From NCBI RefSeq assembly GCF_003610775.1, contig NZ_RAQO01000009.1, positions 279,423-343,422 on the forward strand: 64,000 bases of DNA, in the 5' to 3' direction. A model generated the notes under the pieces. That model searched no databases and was not told where the DNA came from. It was given only the letters and a program-made list of their open reading frames with translations. The stretch's first letter is position 1; every line of letters begins with the position of its first letter. This DNA comes from Alginatibacterium sediminis (GTDB taxonomy: Bacteria; Pseudomonadota; Gammaproteobacteria; Enterobacterales; Celerinatantimonadaceae). Positions 20,607-29,994 of the stretch are shown here, piece by piece. The position numbers and the translations under genes are program-made.

Positions 20607-20792
20607 TTAGTGTAGTCCCATTTTCTTAAATATGCTGGCTGCTGGACAAAATCCGGTAAGCGCGCTTTGAATTAGATTAATAGCGATAAATACACTAAAC
20701 CATACAAAATGGGGGGAGACCCACTGGGTAAGTATTAGCGAGAGAAGTAGCATGCTACCGGCAAAGATTCTAACTGCGTTATCTATACTCAT
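20607..20792 (-). CDS. DUF2892-family small inner-membrane protein
   Basis: 61 residues: an N-terminal amphipathic MSIDNAVRIFAG, two membrane segments, and the family signature NLIQSALTGFCPAASIFKKMG. The same fold caps YgaP-type rhodanese proteins. It heads the RND adaptor/pump unit, 55 bp before the adaptor start. AAGG lies at ribosome-binding distance. DUF2892 proteins are often linked to redox or thiosulfate-metabolism genes; its role with an efflux pump is unknown. Confidence 0.85.
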   Translation of the reverse strand: MSIDNAVRIFAGSMLLLSLILTQWVSPHFVWFSVFIAINLIQSALTGFCPAASIFKKMGLH

Positions 20793-20798
20793 GTGAAG

Positions 20799-20862
20799 TT
20801 ACCTTTATTAGTTTTTACCGATATTACACGAGTGAAATTTAATGTGCAATTACCTTTATTAG
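20799..20862. repeat. Duplicated 13-bp leader motif
   Basis: TTACCTTTATTAG occurs at 20799-20811 and 20850-20862 (minus strand CTAATAAAGGTAA). The downstream copy contains the ribosome binding site of the DUF2892 gene. The upstream copy may be a relic duplication of the translation start region or half of an operator. Confidence 0.35.
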
Positions 20863-21039
20863 AAAAAACTGTTTAATAAGGTTTGATCGACGTATTGACC
20901 TTGGGGATTTTACTTAATATAGGCCTGCAAGGTCGCTGATTGCTCCACTCAACGACAAATCAGTTAGCTCAATAAAAAGGCTAACATTTGAAGATAAGGG
21001 CAGTGGCTATTGAATTAGCAAGCTCATGACTATCGCCTC
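20863..21039. other. Intergenic region with no recognised gene
   Basis: Between the DUF2892 gene and the diguanylate cyclase. It should contain the promoter for the DUF2892-RND unit. No terminator with a T-run is seen. Confidence 0.3.
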
Positions 21040-22125
21040 TTAGGGTGCTTTCTGGTAAAAGCTGACGCGATTTCGACCTAATGCTTTGGCTTGATAGAGC
21101 GCATTATCTGCATTCACAAGTAAGGTCTTAATGTCTTTATCGGGTTGTTGTTTAGCGTAAATTCCGACGCTTATGGTACAAACGACGTTGTCACCATTGT
21201 CGAGAGATATATTTTTCTCAGAGATCAAATGCCGTATTTTGTCAGCAATCTGCTTCGCTTCGTCGAGTTTGGTGTCGGGTAGGACTAAAGCAAATTCCTC
21301 ACCACCGATACGTGCAAATAGGTCGCTGCTACGGATATTGTTTTTGATTAGTTGTGTGATTTGCTTTAAGCAACGATCACCGTTGTGATGGCCATGGTTA
21401 TCATTGATTGATTTAAAGTGATCAAAGTCCAACAAGGCTACACACAGATGAAGCTGTTGTGAATGTGCATCAAGCAGTAAGCTTGTTCCTTGTTTAAAAA
21501 AATGATGACGATTGGCAATTCCGGTGAGTGAGTCGGTTTGGGCTTGTTTGGTTAATAGGGCTTCATTTTGTTCAATTTTACTGCTGAAAAGACTGAGTAC
21601 CACAATCACTTCTAGCATGTTGAAGAATATGACGGACTGATATAGGAAATGGTTTTCACTTTCTGACAACGCGATGAGGGGGGTGGCATTAAGCGTGTTT
21701 TCGCAGTAAAAAAATAGCAGTACACTAATGACGCTTAATACTATTTTGTCCACTTTTTCGCGCAGTTCAAAAAGCAAGAACACCCCAGTGGGTACTAAAA
21801 AGTAAAACAAGTGAAAGCCAGAAGCATTGGTTAAATAAACATTAGTACAAATGAAAAGATGAAACATCAATATGCTGAAGAACCAAATTTTAGCTGGTTT
21901 GTGTAAGTGGAGTCGGTTGAAAACCATGGTCAGCGCATAAGCCAAAGTAAAACCAGCATTTATTACACCAACGCCTAGGTGATTTAATACGGTGAAGTAG
22001 CTTAAGGTGTATAACGACGATATGCCTACGGTAATGATGCTAATGATATTGAGCAGGCGAACTTTGTTTTCTGAATGAAAGTTTAGCTGGTCGGTACCGA
22101 GATTAGAAAGAGTTGTAAAAAGCAT
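21040..22125 (-). CDS. Membrane-anchored diguanylate cyclase
   Basis: 361 residues. The N-terminal 190 residues contain six or more hydrophobic segments in a 7TM-like sensor region. A GGDEF domain follows with DSLTGIANRHHF at its start and the active-site loop GGEEFALVLP. RSSD lies five residues before GGEEF and fits the RxxD inhibitory I-site, so feedback inhibition by c-di-GMP is likely. It makes c-di-GMP from two GTP at the inner membrane. It appears monocistronic, between the RND unit and a GST gene on the same strand. Confidence 0.93.
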   Translation of the reverse strand: MLFTTLSNLGTDQLNFHSENKVRLLNIISIITVGISSLYTLSYFTVLNHLGVGVINAGFTLAYALTMVFNRLHLHKPAKIWFFSILMFHLFICTNVYLTNASGFHLFYFLVPTGVFLLFELREKVDKIVLSVISVLLFFYCENTLNATPLIALSESENHFLYQSVIFFNMLEVIVVLSLFSSKIEQNEALLTKQAQTDSLTGIANRHHFFKQGTSLLLDAHSQQLHLCVALLDFDHFKSINDNHGHHNGDRCLKQITQLIKNNIRSSDLFARIGGEEFALVLPDTKLDEAKQIADKIRHLISEKNISLDNGDNVVCTISVGIYAKQQPDKDIKTLLVNADNALYQAKALGRNRVSFYQKAP

Positions 22126-22168
22126 ATAGTTCTTCTATTGGTGATGTTGTGGTCCAAGTGGACACGAT

Positions 22169-22846
22169 TTACAGCGCATTCTGGGGCTGATGATTGTTGG
22201 AATTGTCTGGGAATATCTGTTCAGTTTTGCTTTCAATCCATTGTGGGTATTTGAGCATACAAGCATGGAAACGCTCACTTTGAACGTGGGTTTGTAGCCA
22301 TCGTTGTAATTGCGTACTGATATTTTGCTGAAACCAATGTTGGTCTACGCCAGCAAATTGACGAATAAACGGAAATATTGCTAGATCTGCATAGCTAATT
22401 GTATCGCCGAATAGAAACCTGTTGGCGATCAAGCGCTGTTCAAGTAGTTGGATGAAGCCCATCGCTTGCTCACGATAAAACGCTTGAGGGTGTTCAGGAA
22501 AACGGTCCGAATACTTGTAACGGTCTAAGGCGCTTTTGAACGCGCCGTCATTTTCTCGAATCAATAGTTTATGTTGGGTTGAGTGTTGGTGTAGAAGTCG
22601 CTCTGGATCGTTGATTGCTAAAGCCCAGTCCATAATTTCCAAGCTTTCATCAATAACACTTCCATCAGACAGTTGCAGAACTGGAATGGTTGCTTTAGGC
22701 GATATTTGTATCAGATGCTCAGGTTTGTTTTTTAGGATTATTTCGCGCAAACGAACAGCAACCCCACTACTTTGGATTGCAAGGCGCGCTCGCATGGCAT
22801 AGGGACAACGGCGGAAACTGTATAAAATTGGGGAGGTATTAGACAT
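22169..22846 (-). CDS. Glutathione S-transferase-like protein
   Basis: 225 residues. The thioredoxin-fold N-domain has FRRCPYAMRARLAI with Cys14, typical of Cys-type (omega/Grx2-like) GSTs, and the cis-proline region ATIPVLQLSDGSVIDESLEIMDW. The C-terminal helical domain has FGDTISYADLAIFPFIRQFAGVD. It is likely a glutathione-dependent thiol transferase in the cytoplasm. It lies downstream of crbR on the same strand with a hairpin between them. Confidence 0.88.
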   Translation of the reverse strand: MSNTSPILYSFRRCPYAMRARLAIQSSGVAVRLREIILKNKPEHLIQISPKATIPVLQLSDGSVIDESLEIMDWALAINDPERLLHQHSTQHKLLIRENDGAFKSALDRYKYSDRFPEHPQAFYREQAMGFIQLLEQRLIANRFLFGDTISYADLAIFPFIRQFAGVDQHWFQQNISTQLQRWLQTHVQSERFHACMLKYPQWIESKTEQIFPDNSNNHQPQNAL

Positions 22847-22889
22847 TTTGTACGGATATCAACTCAAAAGTGCGGCAATCTAAGCATGG

Positions 22890-22911
22890 AAGGCTAGTTT
22901 TTACTAGCCTT
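22890..22911 (-). terminator. Hairpin after crbR
   Basis: AAGGCTAGT (22890-22898) and ACTAGCCTT (22903-22911) form a 9-bp stem with a TTTT loop, 12 bp beyond the crbR stop. No T-run follows on the minus strand, so termination may be partial. Confidence 0.5.
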
Positions 22912-22923
22912 GGTAAGGGAGAT

Positions 22924-23571
22924 TTACTGCTCGGGTTCCAATTCCATTTGTTGTAGTGCAATAACCGCTTGAGTTCTATTTTTAACATCCAGTTTGCGAA
23001 AAATAGCCGTGACATGGGCTTTAATGGTTGCTTCAGAAACCGATAATTCATAGGCAATTTGCTTATTCAAAAGCCCTTCGTTTAGCATCACTAATACTTT
23101 GTACTGCTGCGGTGTCAAATTAGCCAAGCGCTCTGCGATTGGGTCCAGAGCAGGCATATCAGCATGGGTTTCGTAGCCTTCAGGAAAACTACTATTGCCT
23201 TCTAGCAATTGTTCTATGGCAGACACCATTTTTGATAAAGGACTCGATTTGGGAATAAATCCCATCGCGCCCAGTTGCTGGGCTTTTCTAACCACTTCAA
23301 TTTCTTCGCTAGCGGACACGATAACTACTGGAATACCGGCATGCTGGGCATGCAAATGGGTGAGCGCAGAAAAACCATTCGCTCCTGGCATTTTTAGGTC
23401 TAGTAACAGTAGGTCTGGTGTTTTTAGTTCATCGAGTAAACGTAACAGATTATCGACAGAGTCGGCTTCATGAATATCCGCATTCGGTGCTGCGGCTTTT
23501 ACCGCCTGTAAAAGGGCAGTGCGAAACAAAGGGTGATCATCAGCGATAACTATTTGATATTGGGTATCCAT
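22924..23571 (-). CDS. crbR: LuxR/FixJ-type response regulator, probable CrbR
   Basis: 215 residues. Receiver domain: acidic pair DD at residues 11-12, phosphoacceptor Asp58 in LLLLDLKMPG, a VIVSAS switch residue, and Lys in FIPKSS. C-terminal NarL-type HTH: LTPQQYKVLVMLNEGLLNKQIAYELSVSEATIKAHVTAIFRKL. CrbR (ErdR/AgmR-like) is the partner of CrbS and activates acs. It is called CrbR because of family resemblance and shared location with acs and crbS, although it is not adjacent to crbS. The pairing is inferred. Confidence 0.82.
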   Translation of the reverse strand: MDTQYQIVIADDHPLFRTALLQAVKAAAPNADIHEADSVDNLLRLLDELKTPDLLLLDLKMPGANGFSALTHLHAQHAGIPVVIVSASEEIEVVRKAQQLGAMGFIPKSSPLSKMVSAIEQLLEGNSSFPEGYETHADMPALDPIAERLANLTPQQYKVLVMLNEGLLNKQIAYELSVSEATIKAHVTAIFRKLDVKNRTQAVIALQQMELEPEQ

Positions 23572-23704
23572 ACCACGACTCCATTGGACTTTTATTGACC
23601 ATAACAGCTCAGTTCAGGGGGTGCAATTGGTCACCTCCTAAGTTGTGACCAGCTTAGGAATGTTGAACGTCAAAGTGACAAAGCTTTCCCCTGCCGCCGT
23701 TAAA

Positions 23705-25513
23705 TTATAGACCGTTAAGGACTAAATGAGCGTAAAAAGCTTCGGCATCCATAAAGCCGCTGATCCTAGCTTGTGTTAGTTCATCTCCTGCGCTAGAAAA
23801 TAATAACAAGCTTGGAAGTCCTAATATCTGATAGTGCTCGAGTAACTCGATAGCTTGTTGGTTAGTTTTAGTGACATCAACGCGTATCAACACCAGCTCT
23901 TGAAGCTTACGAGCCACTTTTTCTTTAGGGAAGGTTTTATTTTCGAAATCTTTGCAAGCCACACACCAATCCGCATAAAAATCGACTAAAACAGCGGTGT
24001 TTTGTTGTTTGGCTATCGCCAATTGATTTTGCAAATCGTCAAGAGTGTTTACATCAATAAACTGACCATGAATTTGCTGAGCTTGTTGGTGCTGCGAGCC
24101 TATATTTATCCATGGACTCGCTGCCCACAGCAAGCTTGCTCCTAAAGCTAAGGTTAACACAACGTAACGCAGACTTTGCTGCCAGCTAAAAGTGCTGAGG
24201 CGGTTTTGGTGGAACAAATAACTGTAGCAGGCAATAAATAGCAGTCCCCATAATGCAGCCGTTAAAACTGGAGAAAGGAATCGCTCGAGCAAAAAGATGG
24301 CAACACTGAGCATGGCAAATCCAAATATGTTCTTTACCACAACCATCCAGGCACCGGCCTTGGGTAACCAACGGCCTCCACTCCACCCAAGTAAGAACAA
24401 GGGAATGCCCATACCGATACTTAATGCATACAAAGCTATCGCACCTAGCCATAGATCGCCGGTTTGCGCGATGTATAACAAAATTCCTGAGATTGGGGCC
24501 GCCGTGCACGGAGATGCGATTAAGCCACTTAAAGCGCCCATTAAGCCAACGCTAAGAACCTGATTACCTTGTTGTTGATGGCTTAAACGGTCTAAGCGTT
24601 CTCGCATCTTGAGCGGCAATTGTAAGTTGTAGACTCCAAACATTGAAAGTGACAAAAGTACAAATAACAATGCGACTGCTCCAAGCACCAACGGTTGTTG
24701 CAACGCGGCTTGAAATTGTAGACCAGCACTTGCAACTATCAAACCTAAAGCGGTATAGGTGATTGCCATGCCTTGAACAAAACTAAAGGACAATAGCGCC
24801 GCGCGTCGATTACTTAGTTGCTGCTGTCCTGCGATCACAGAGCTCAATATGGGATACATTGGGAACACGCAGGGGGTAAACGCTAATCCAAGGCCGATGA
24901 CAAGGAATAAAAGTACATTCCATATGAGCGAACGCTCAGCGATTGTTGACGGCGCTTGAGTCGGTAAACTAGGGTCCACGCTATCAATAATGTCAGTTAC
25001 ACTTGGCCCAGGACTTAAGCCGTTTTGATTGGGTTGCTGTGAACTTAACCCTATAGGCAATGTTTCGGGAGGATAACAAAGTCCAGCATCCGCGCATCCT
25101 TGAAAACGAATACTTAATGCCTGATGGCTTAGTTCCGCCGGAATTGTTGCGCTTAAACTGACTGAGTCGCGGTAAATAATCACTTCGCCAAAATAGGGGT
25201 CTTGATAAGTGCTACCTTGCGGCATGGCTAAATCTAATTGACTGCCGTCACTGCTGCTCAATTCAAACTGATTTTGATATAGGTAGTATCCGGGCTCAAT
25301 AGTCCAGCTTAGTTCGAGTAAGTCATCATTGAGCTGGGAAGTGAAGATGAACGCTTGGTCAACGCGAAGAAATTGGTTTTGACTGCCGCTTTGGGTTTTG
25401 TTTGCGATCTCATCAAAAAAGTTTTCTGCTTTGCTATTTACCGACACAAAAAGAGTCAGAGAAACAAGAATGAGAGTGAAAAACCACTGGCTTAAAAGGC
25501 GTTGATACGGCAT
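23705..25513 (-). CDS. dsbD: Thiol:disulfide interchange protein DsbD
   Basis: DsbD carries electrons from cytoplasmic thioredoxin to periplasmic DsbC/DsbG. The 602-residue product has a signal peptide, an N-terminal alpha domain with the redox pair in FQGCADAGLCYPPE, and an eight-helix beta domain with cysteines in FTPCVFPMYPI and IASPCTAAPISG. The C-terminal thioredoxin-fold gamma domain has YADWCVACK. ATG 25513 has GGAA upstream; the ORF extends to 25606 but that extension lacks signal-peptide logic. All six functional cysteines are present. Confidence 0.95.
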   Translation of the reverse strand: MPYQRLLSQWFFTLILVSLTLFVSVNSKAENFFDEIANKTQSGSQNQFLRVDQAFIFTSQLNDDLLELSWTIEPGYYLYQNQFELSSSDGSQLDLAMPQGSTYQDPYFGEVIIYRDSVSLSATIPAELSHQALSIRFQGCADAGLCYPPETLPIGLSSQQPNQNGLSPGPSVTDIIDSVDPSLPTQAPSTIAERSLIWNVLLFLVIGLGLAFTPCVFPMYPILSSVIAGQQQLSNRRAALLSFSFVQGMAITYTALGLIVASAGLQFQAALQQPLVLGAVALLFVLLSLSMFGVYNLQLPLKMRERLDRLSHQQQGNQVLSVGLMGALSGLIASPCTAAPISGILLYIAQTGDLWLGAIALYALSIGMGIPLFLLGWSGGRWLPKAGAWMVVVKNIFGFAMLSVAIFLLERFLSPVLTAALWGLLFIACYSYLFHQNRLSTFSWQQSLRYVVLTLALGASLLWAASPWINIGSQHQQAQQIHGQFIDVNTLDDLQNQLAIAKQQNTAVLVDFYADWCVACKDFENKTFPKEKVARKLQELVLIRVDVTKTNQQAIELLEHYQILGLPSLLLFSSAGDELTQARISGFMDAEAFYAHLVLNGL

Positions 25514-25691
25514 TACGAGTGTTCCAAATTCAAAAATGATTGAGCTTATGGCTTTAAAGACCGGTTTATAGCCCATATATTTCATTAATAGGCACCATGG
25601 CGTCAAATATATACCTGAATTGAGCTGAACCCTGAAGCATAAACCGTTACAGTGTCAGCTTATCATGGTCAAAGCAACCGAGGATGTATTC

Positions 25692-26153
25692 GTGATTTTA
25701 TACTTGTTTTTAATCATTGCAGGACTTTCATTTGCAGAAATGTATGTGCTGATTGAAGTGGGCTCTCAATTAGGAGCACTGCCAACCATCGCTTTGACGA
25801 TATTAACGGCAATCGTAGGTGCATCGCTAGTTCGAAGCCAAGGTTTAAAAACAGCCTTTGAAGCGCGTGCTAGCATGGACAGAGGTGAAGTGCCTGCGCT
25901 ACAAATGTTTGAAGGTCTAATGCTAGTCGTCGCCGGAGGCATGTTGGTCATGCCTGGTTTTATTACCGATTTTTGCGGAATGATTTTGTTGATTAAACCG
26001 ATTCGTGAATTAATCGCGCGGCGTTGGATTATAAAAAATGCGGCTAAATTCGAACAAGCTCAAAGACAGCAGGGCTTTAATCAAGGTGACAACCCAGGCA
26101 GCCATACGATTGAAGGCGAGTACGAACGAAAAGATGATGACCGCTTAAATTAG
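25692..26153 (+). CDS. fxsA: FxsA-family inner-membrane protein
   Basis: 153 residues from a GTG at 25692 with GAGGA about 9 nt upstream; an in-frame ATG at 25665 lacks a ribosome binding site. Hydrophobic segments at about 2-22 and 27-47 and the segment LVVAGGMLVMPGFITDFCGMILLI match FxsA. In E. coli, FxsA overproduction relieves exclusion of phage T7 by the F plasmid. The charged C-terminal tail is cytoplasmic. Its place directly before groES is the conserved arrangement. Confidence 0.87.
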   Translation: MILYLFLIIAGLSFAEMYVLIEVGSQLGALPTIALTILTAIVGASLVRSQGLKTAFEARASMDRGEVPALQMFEGLMLVVAGGMLVMPGFITDFCGMILLIKPIRELIARRWIIKNAAKFEQAQRQQGFNQGDNPGSHTIEGEYERKDDDRLN

Positions 26154-26190
26154 GTTTTGCATCTTGGGTGAGAGTGACATCAAGCATTCG

Positions 26191-26226
26191 TAAAAGAAAG
26201 GGCGCCAGTGGCGCCCTTGCTATTTA
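26191..26226. terminator. Bidirectional terminator after fxsA
   Basis: AAGGGCGCC (26198-26206) and GGCGCCCTT (26210-26218) form a 9-bp GC-rich stem with an AGT loop. The plus strand continues GCTATTT and the minus strand TCTTTTACG. It sits between fxsA and the convergent small ORF. Confidence 0.8.
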
Positions 26227-26234
26227 AATCGTAA

Positions 26235-26417
26235 TTAGATTTTCTCGGTGACAATACGAGGGTTGTTGCCCAAAGTATTGATTAGGAAAGATTCGAACTC
26301 GTGTGAATCTATGTGAGCTTTAGCTGCTTCCATGCTACCTTTAAAAGGTACATAAACTGTCGACACGCGATGCAAGTGCATTTCTGGACGGTCGATAGCT
26401 ATCCATAATTGAGTCAT
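26235..26417 (-). CDS. Small hypothetical protein (60 aa)
   Basis: Begins MTQLWIAIDRPEMHLHRV and ends RIVTEKI. It is soluble with mixed alpha/beta character and no known motif. GAGG lies about 9 nt before the start, and the gene ends just before a strong bidirectional terminator, both of which support a real gene. It is transcribed away from groES across a 218-bp divergent region. Function unknown. Confidence 0.6.
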   Translation of the reverse strand: MTQLWIAIDRPEMHLHRVSTVYVPFKGSMEAAKAHIDSHEFESFLINTLGNNPRIVTEKI

Positions 26418-26532
26418 GTTATAGACCTCGATTAGAGTATTTAGCCTAGAGTATGTTACACCTTTGTAAACAAAACAAGCCTAAATTAAAAATCACTTTT
26501 GCTCTCACTTATAAAAAAAATTTGCTTTAACC

Positions 26533-26560
26533 CTTGGATCTGCTGCTTCTGACCCCATTT
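26533..26560 (+). promoter_or_regulatory. Sigma-32 (heat-shock) type promoter of groES-groEL
   Basis: CTTGGAT (26533-26539), a 13-bp spacer, then CCCCATTT (26553-26560). The -10 matches the RpoH consensus CCCCATNT fully and the -35 is close to CTTGAAA. It lies about 75 bp upstream of groES. Confidence 0.8.
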
Positions 26561-26635
26561 CTTTTTCAACCTGCTTAAAAGTACTTTGCTTTTAGGCCTA
26601 TAAACAACCTAGCTATTGTTAAAGGAGAGACAGCA

Positions 26636-26926
26636 ATGACTATTCGTCCCTTGCATGATCGCGTCATCATTAAGCGTAAAGACCAAGAAAGCAAATCTGC
26701 TGGTGGTATCGTTCTTACCGGTTCTGCTGCAGAAAAATCTACCCGTGGTGAAATCATCGCCGTTGGTAAAGGTCGCATTTTAGAAAATGGCGAACTTCAA
26801 GCATTAGACGTGAAAATTGGCGATACCGTAATCTTCAACGAAGGTTATGGCGTTAAGACTGAAAAAGTTGACGGTGAAGAAGTTCTTATCATGTCTGAAT
26901 CAGACATCCTCGCTATCGTAGAATAA
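26636..26926 (+). CDS. groES: Co-chaperonin GroES (10 kDa)
   Basis: 96 residues: [25 protein letters not shown] includes the mobile loop that docks on GroEL, followed by [15 protein letters not shown] and [22 protein letters not shown]. It forms a heptameric lid on the GroEL ring and supports ATP-dependent folding. AAAGGAGAGACAGCA before the ATG is a strong ribosome binding site. It is the first gene of groES-groEL, 15 bp before groEL, under a sigma-32-type promoter. Confidence 0.98.
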   Translation: MTIRPLHDRVIIKRKDQESKSAGGIVLTGSAAEKSTRGEIIAVGKGRILENGELQALDVKIGDTVIFNEGYGVKTEKVDGEEVLIMSESDILAIVE

Positions 26927-28591
<1,665 letters not shown>

Positions 28592-28640
28592 GCCGAGCTA
28601 ATCGATTTAAGCCCTTGTAAATCAATCGCTTAAGAATTAC

Positions 28641-28664
28641 TGTAGACAGTAATGTAGACAGTTA
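28641..28664 (+). repeat. Left putative integrase arm sites (two tandem 12-bp repeats)
   Basis: TGTAGACAGTAA (28641-28652) is followed at once by TGTAGACAGTTA (28653-28664). The same tandem arrangement, with one or two changes per unit, occurs at 33064-33087 near the right end. Tandem arm-type sites at both ends are typical of tyrosine-integrase elements. Confidence 0.6.
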
Positions 28665-28699
28665 GGGATGCTTAGTTGGAGACAACGGCATCCCTTTTT
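28664..28699 (+). terminator. Element-borne terminator downstream of groEL
   Basis: AGGGATGC (28664-28671) pairs with GCATCCCT (28688-28695). An inner GTTG/CAAC stem closes on a GAGA tetraloop, and T's follow to 28699. It is oriented to end transcripts coming from groEL, 73 bp after its stop, and abuts the stop codon of the opposing HNH gene. It appears to replace the native groE terminator. Confidence 0.75.
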
Positions 28700-29364
28700 C
28701 AGTTACAGCTCCAACCTTTTTCCAACATCAGATAGCCGGAATGGCATTGAGCATCCTGAGTCTCGTCATCCAAAAAATCGTCAGATTGGGATAGTTTTTT
28801 CGGGTACGGAACATTGCTTTCGTCATTCCACTCAATGAAGCCAAAGTTATGTAATTCCTCACCTGATTCACTGAGGTAATAATTATCCATCTTTAATTCA
28901 TCTCTAGCCGCCGCAGCTTGGCTGGCAGTATCATATCGTCCAACTCTGCGCCCTTCACCATCGAGAGCCTTATACCAACCTCCATCCATTCTATGAATAC
29001 CAACATATCCTCGTACTAAAGGGCTTTTTTTAGCCAAGTTATTTTGCCGAGGTGTGCAGCGACGCATATTTGGTCTTGTGTTGTTCAATGGATTCGCATC
29101 TACGTGGTCAATCTCTTGTTCGTCGTCAGGGTTCATGAGCAAGCGGTGCAAATAGGCGCCATTTGTACTGCTTCGCGCCACGTACTTGCCATCTTGGCGC
29201 TTATGGGCATAAAAACTGTGCTCTTCAAGAATGTCGATGTCGCACAAACTTATGGTGGTAGTTTTGTTCTTACCTAAGCCTATTTTGGCAACGACGTGTT
29301 CATTGATAAGCATAATTTGGATGTTTTTCTTATGGCTCCCATAGCCCTTTTTTAGTCGAGTCAT
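28699..29364 (-). CDS. HNH endonuclease with AP2-like DNA-binding domain
   Basis: 221 residues. The HNH core is LHRLLMNPDDEQEIDHVDANPLNNTRPN followed by MRRCTPRQNNLAKK (about residues 73-113); the His-Asn-His order matches HNH_3-type nucleases. An AP2/ERF-like segment then reads GYVGIHRMDGGWYKAL ... GRYDTASQAAAARDEL. This layout is typical of free-standing homing-type endonucleases found in phages and islands. AGGAATTAAC precedes the ATG. It faces groEL and shares the region with the terminator. It may promote spread of the element or act in defence; this is inferred. Confidence 0.87.
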   Translation of the reverse strand: MTRLKKGYGSHKKNIQIMLINEHVVAKIGLGKNKTTTISLCDIDILEEHSFYAHKRQDGKYVARSSTNGAYLHRLLMNPDDEQEIDHVDANPLNNTRPNMRRCTPRQNNLAKKSPLVRGYVGIHRMDGGWYKALDGEGRRVGRYDTASQAAAARDELKMDNYYLSESGEELHNFGFIEWNDESNVPYPKKLSQSDDFLDDETQDAQCHSGYLMLEKGWSCN

Positions 29365-29384
29365 GTTAATTCCTATTAGTTAGT

Positions 29385-29480
29385 CTTGTTACATTTGAAA
29401 ACCAAAATGTAACAAGTAAATTCACAAAATATTGTTTAAATACAGTTGGTTACGCTATCTGTTACGCTGTAACATTGTTA
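29385..29480. promoter_or_regulatory. GTTAC/GTAAC operator cluster upstream of the HNH gene
   Basis: CTTGTTACATTT (29385-29396) and AAATGTAACAAG (29405-29416) form a perfect 12-bp inverted repeat with an 8-nt spacer. Further GTTAC and GTAAC boxes occur at about 29449-29480. The hairpin lies about 20 bp upstream of the HNH start codon and could bind a repressor encoded in the element, for example the small HTH protein at 29614. Confidence 0.5.
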
Positions 29481-29613
29481 CACGTGTTTATTAACTCACA
29501 TATATTGATAGAGAAAGGTATGGTGGTTATTTGGTATTGATTTCGTGTCATGTATTTCAATTAAATCAATGCGTTGCATTTTGAGCGGCTTGTACATCTC
29601 CGAATTGGTCGAG

Positions 29614-29760
29614 TCATTTAACTCCTGCACTTCTTAGTACTTTTCCTACGGTGTTTCTATGACAACCAACGCGCTCAGCAATTGATGCATGGGACAGGTT
29701 CTCATCCCTCAACGTGATTATTTTTTCTCTTTTGGTTCTCGTAATTCGATTTGTCAGCAT
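29614..29760 (-). CDS. Small helix-turn-helix protein (48 aa)
   Basis: Begins MLTNRITRTKREKIITLRDE and continues with a HTH: HASIAERVGCHRNTVGKVLR. Lysine/arginine-rich, it looks like a resolvase-type or IS30/Tc3-type DNA-binding domain standing alone. GAGG lies 8 nt upstream of ATG 29760. It sits between the HNH gene and the recombinase gene. It may be a regulator or excisionase-like factor of the element. Confidence 0.6.
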   Translation of the reverse strand: MLTNRITRTKREKIITLRDENLSHASIAERVGCHRNTVGKVLRSAGVK

Positions 29761-29905
29761 ATTCCGGCCTCAATTTAGTGGGTGTACTTAGATTTTAAGG
29801 TGTATGAACTGAAGCGAACGCTTAGGAACGGTTAAGCACAGCGCGTTAACTATTAACCATATGATTGTTATAAGTAAATTAAGATGAAACTATGGAGAAA
29901 TACAC

Positions 29906-29992
29906 TTGAAATCATCGTATAAAATCATCCTGTCAGTTCTTGTGGCGATACTAACTTTGATACTAGAAATTGCACATCAAGAAGAGGAATAG
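29906..29992 (+). CDS. Possible small single-span membrane peptide (28 aa)
   Basis: TTG start at 29906 with GGAG 9 nt upstream; the predicted product starts KSSYKIILSVLVAILTLI after the initiator and ends in an acidic HQEEE tail. It stops 2 bp before the recombinase ATG, so the two could be translationally coupled. The hydrophobic segment flanked by Lys and Glu residues suggests a membrane peptide. Not supported by homology. Confidence 0.35.
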   Translation: MKSSYKIILSVLVAILTLILEIAHQEEE

Positions 29993-29994
29993 TT

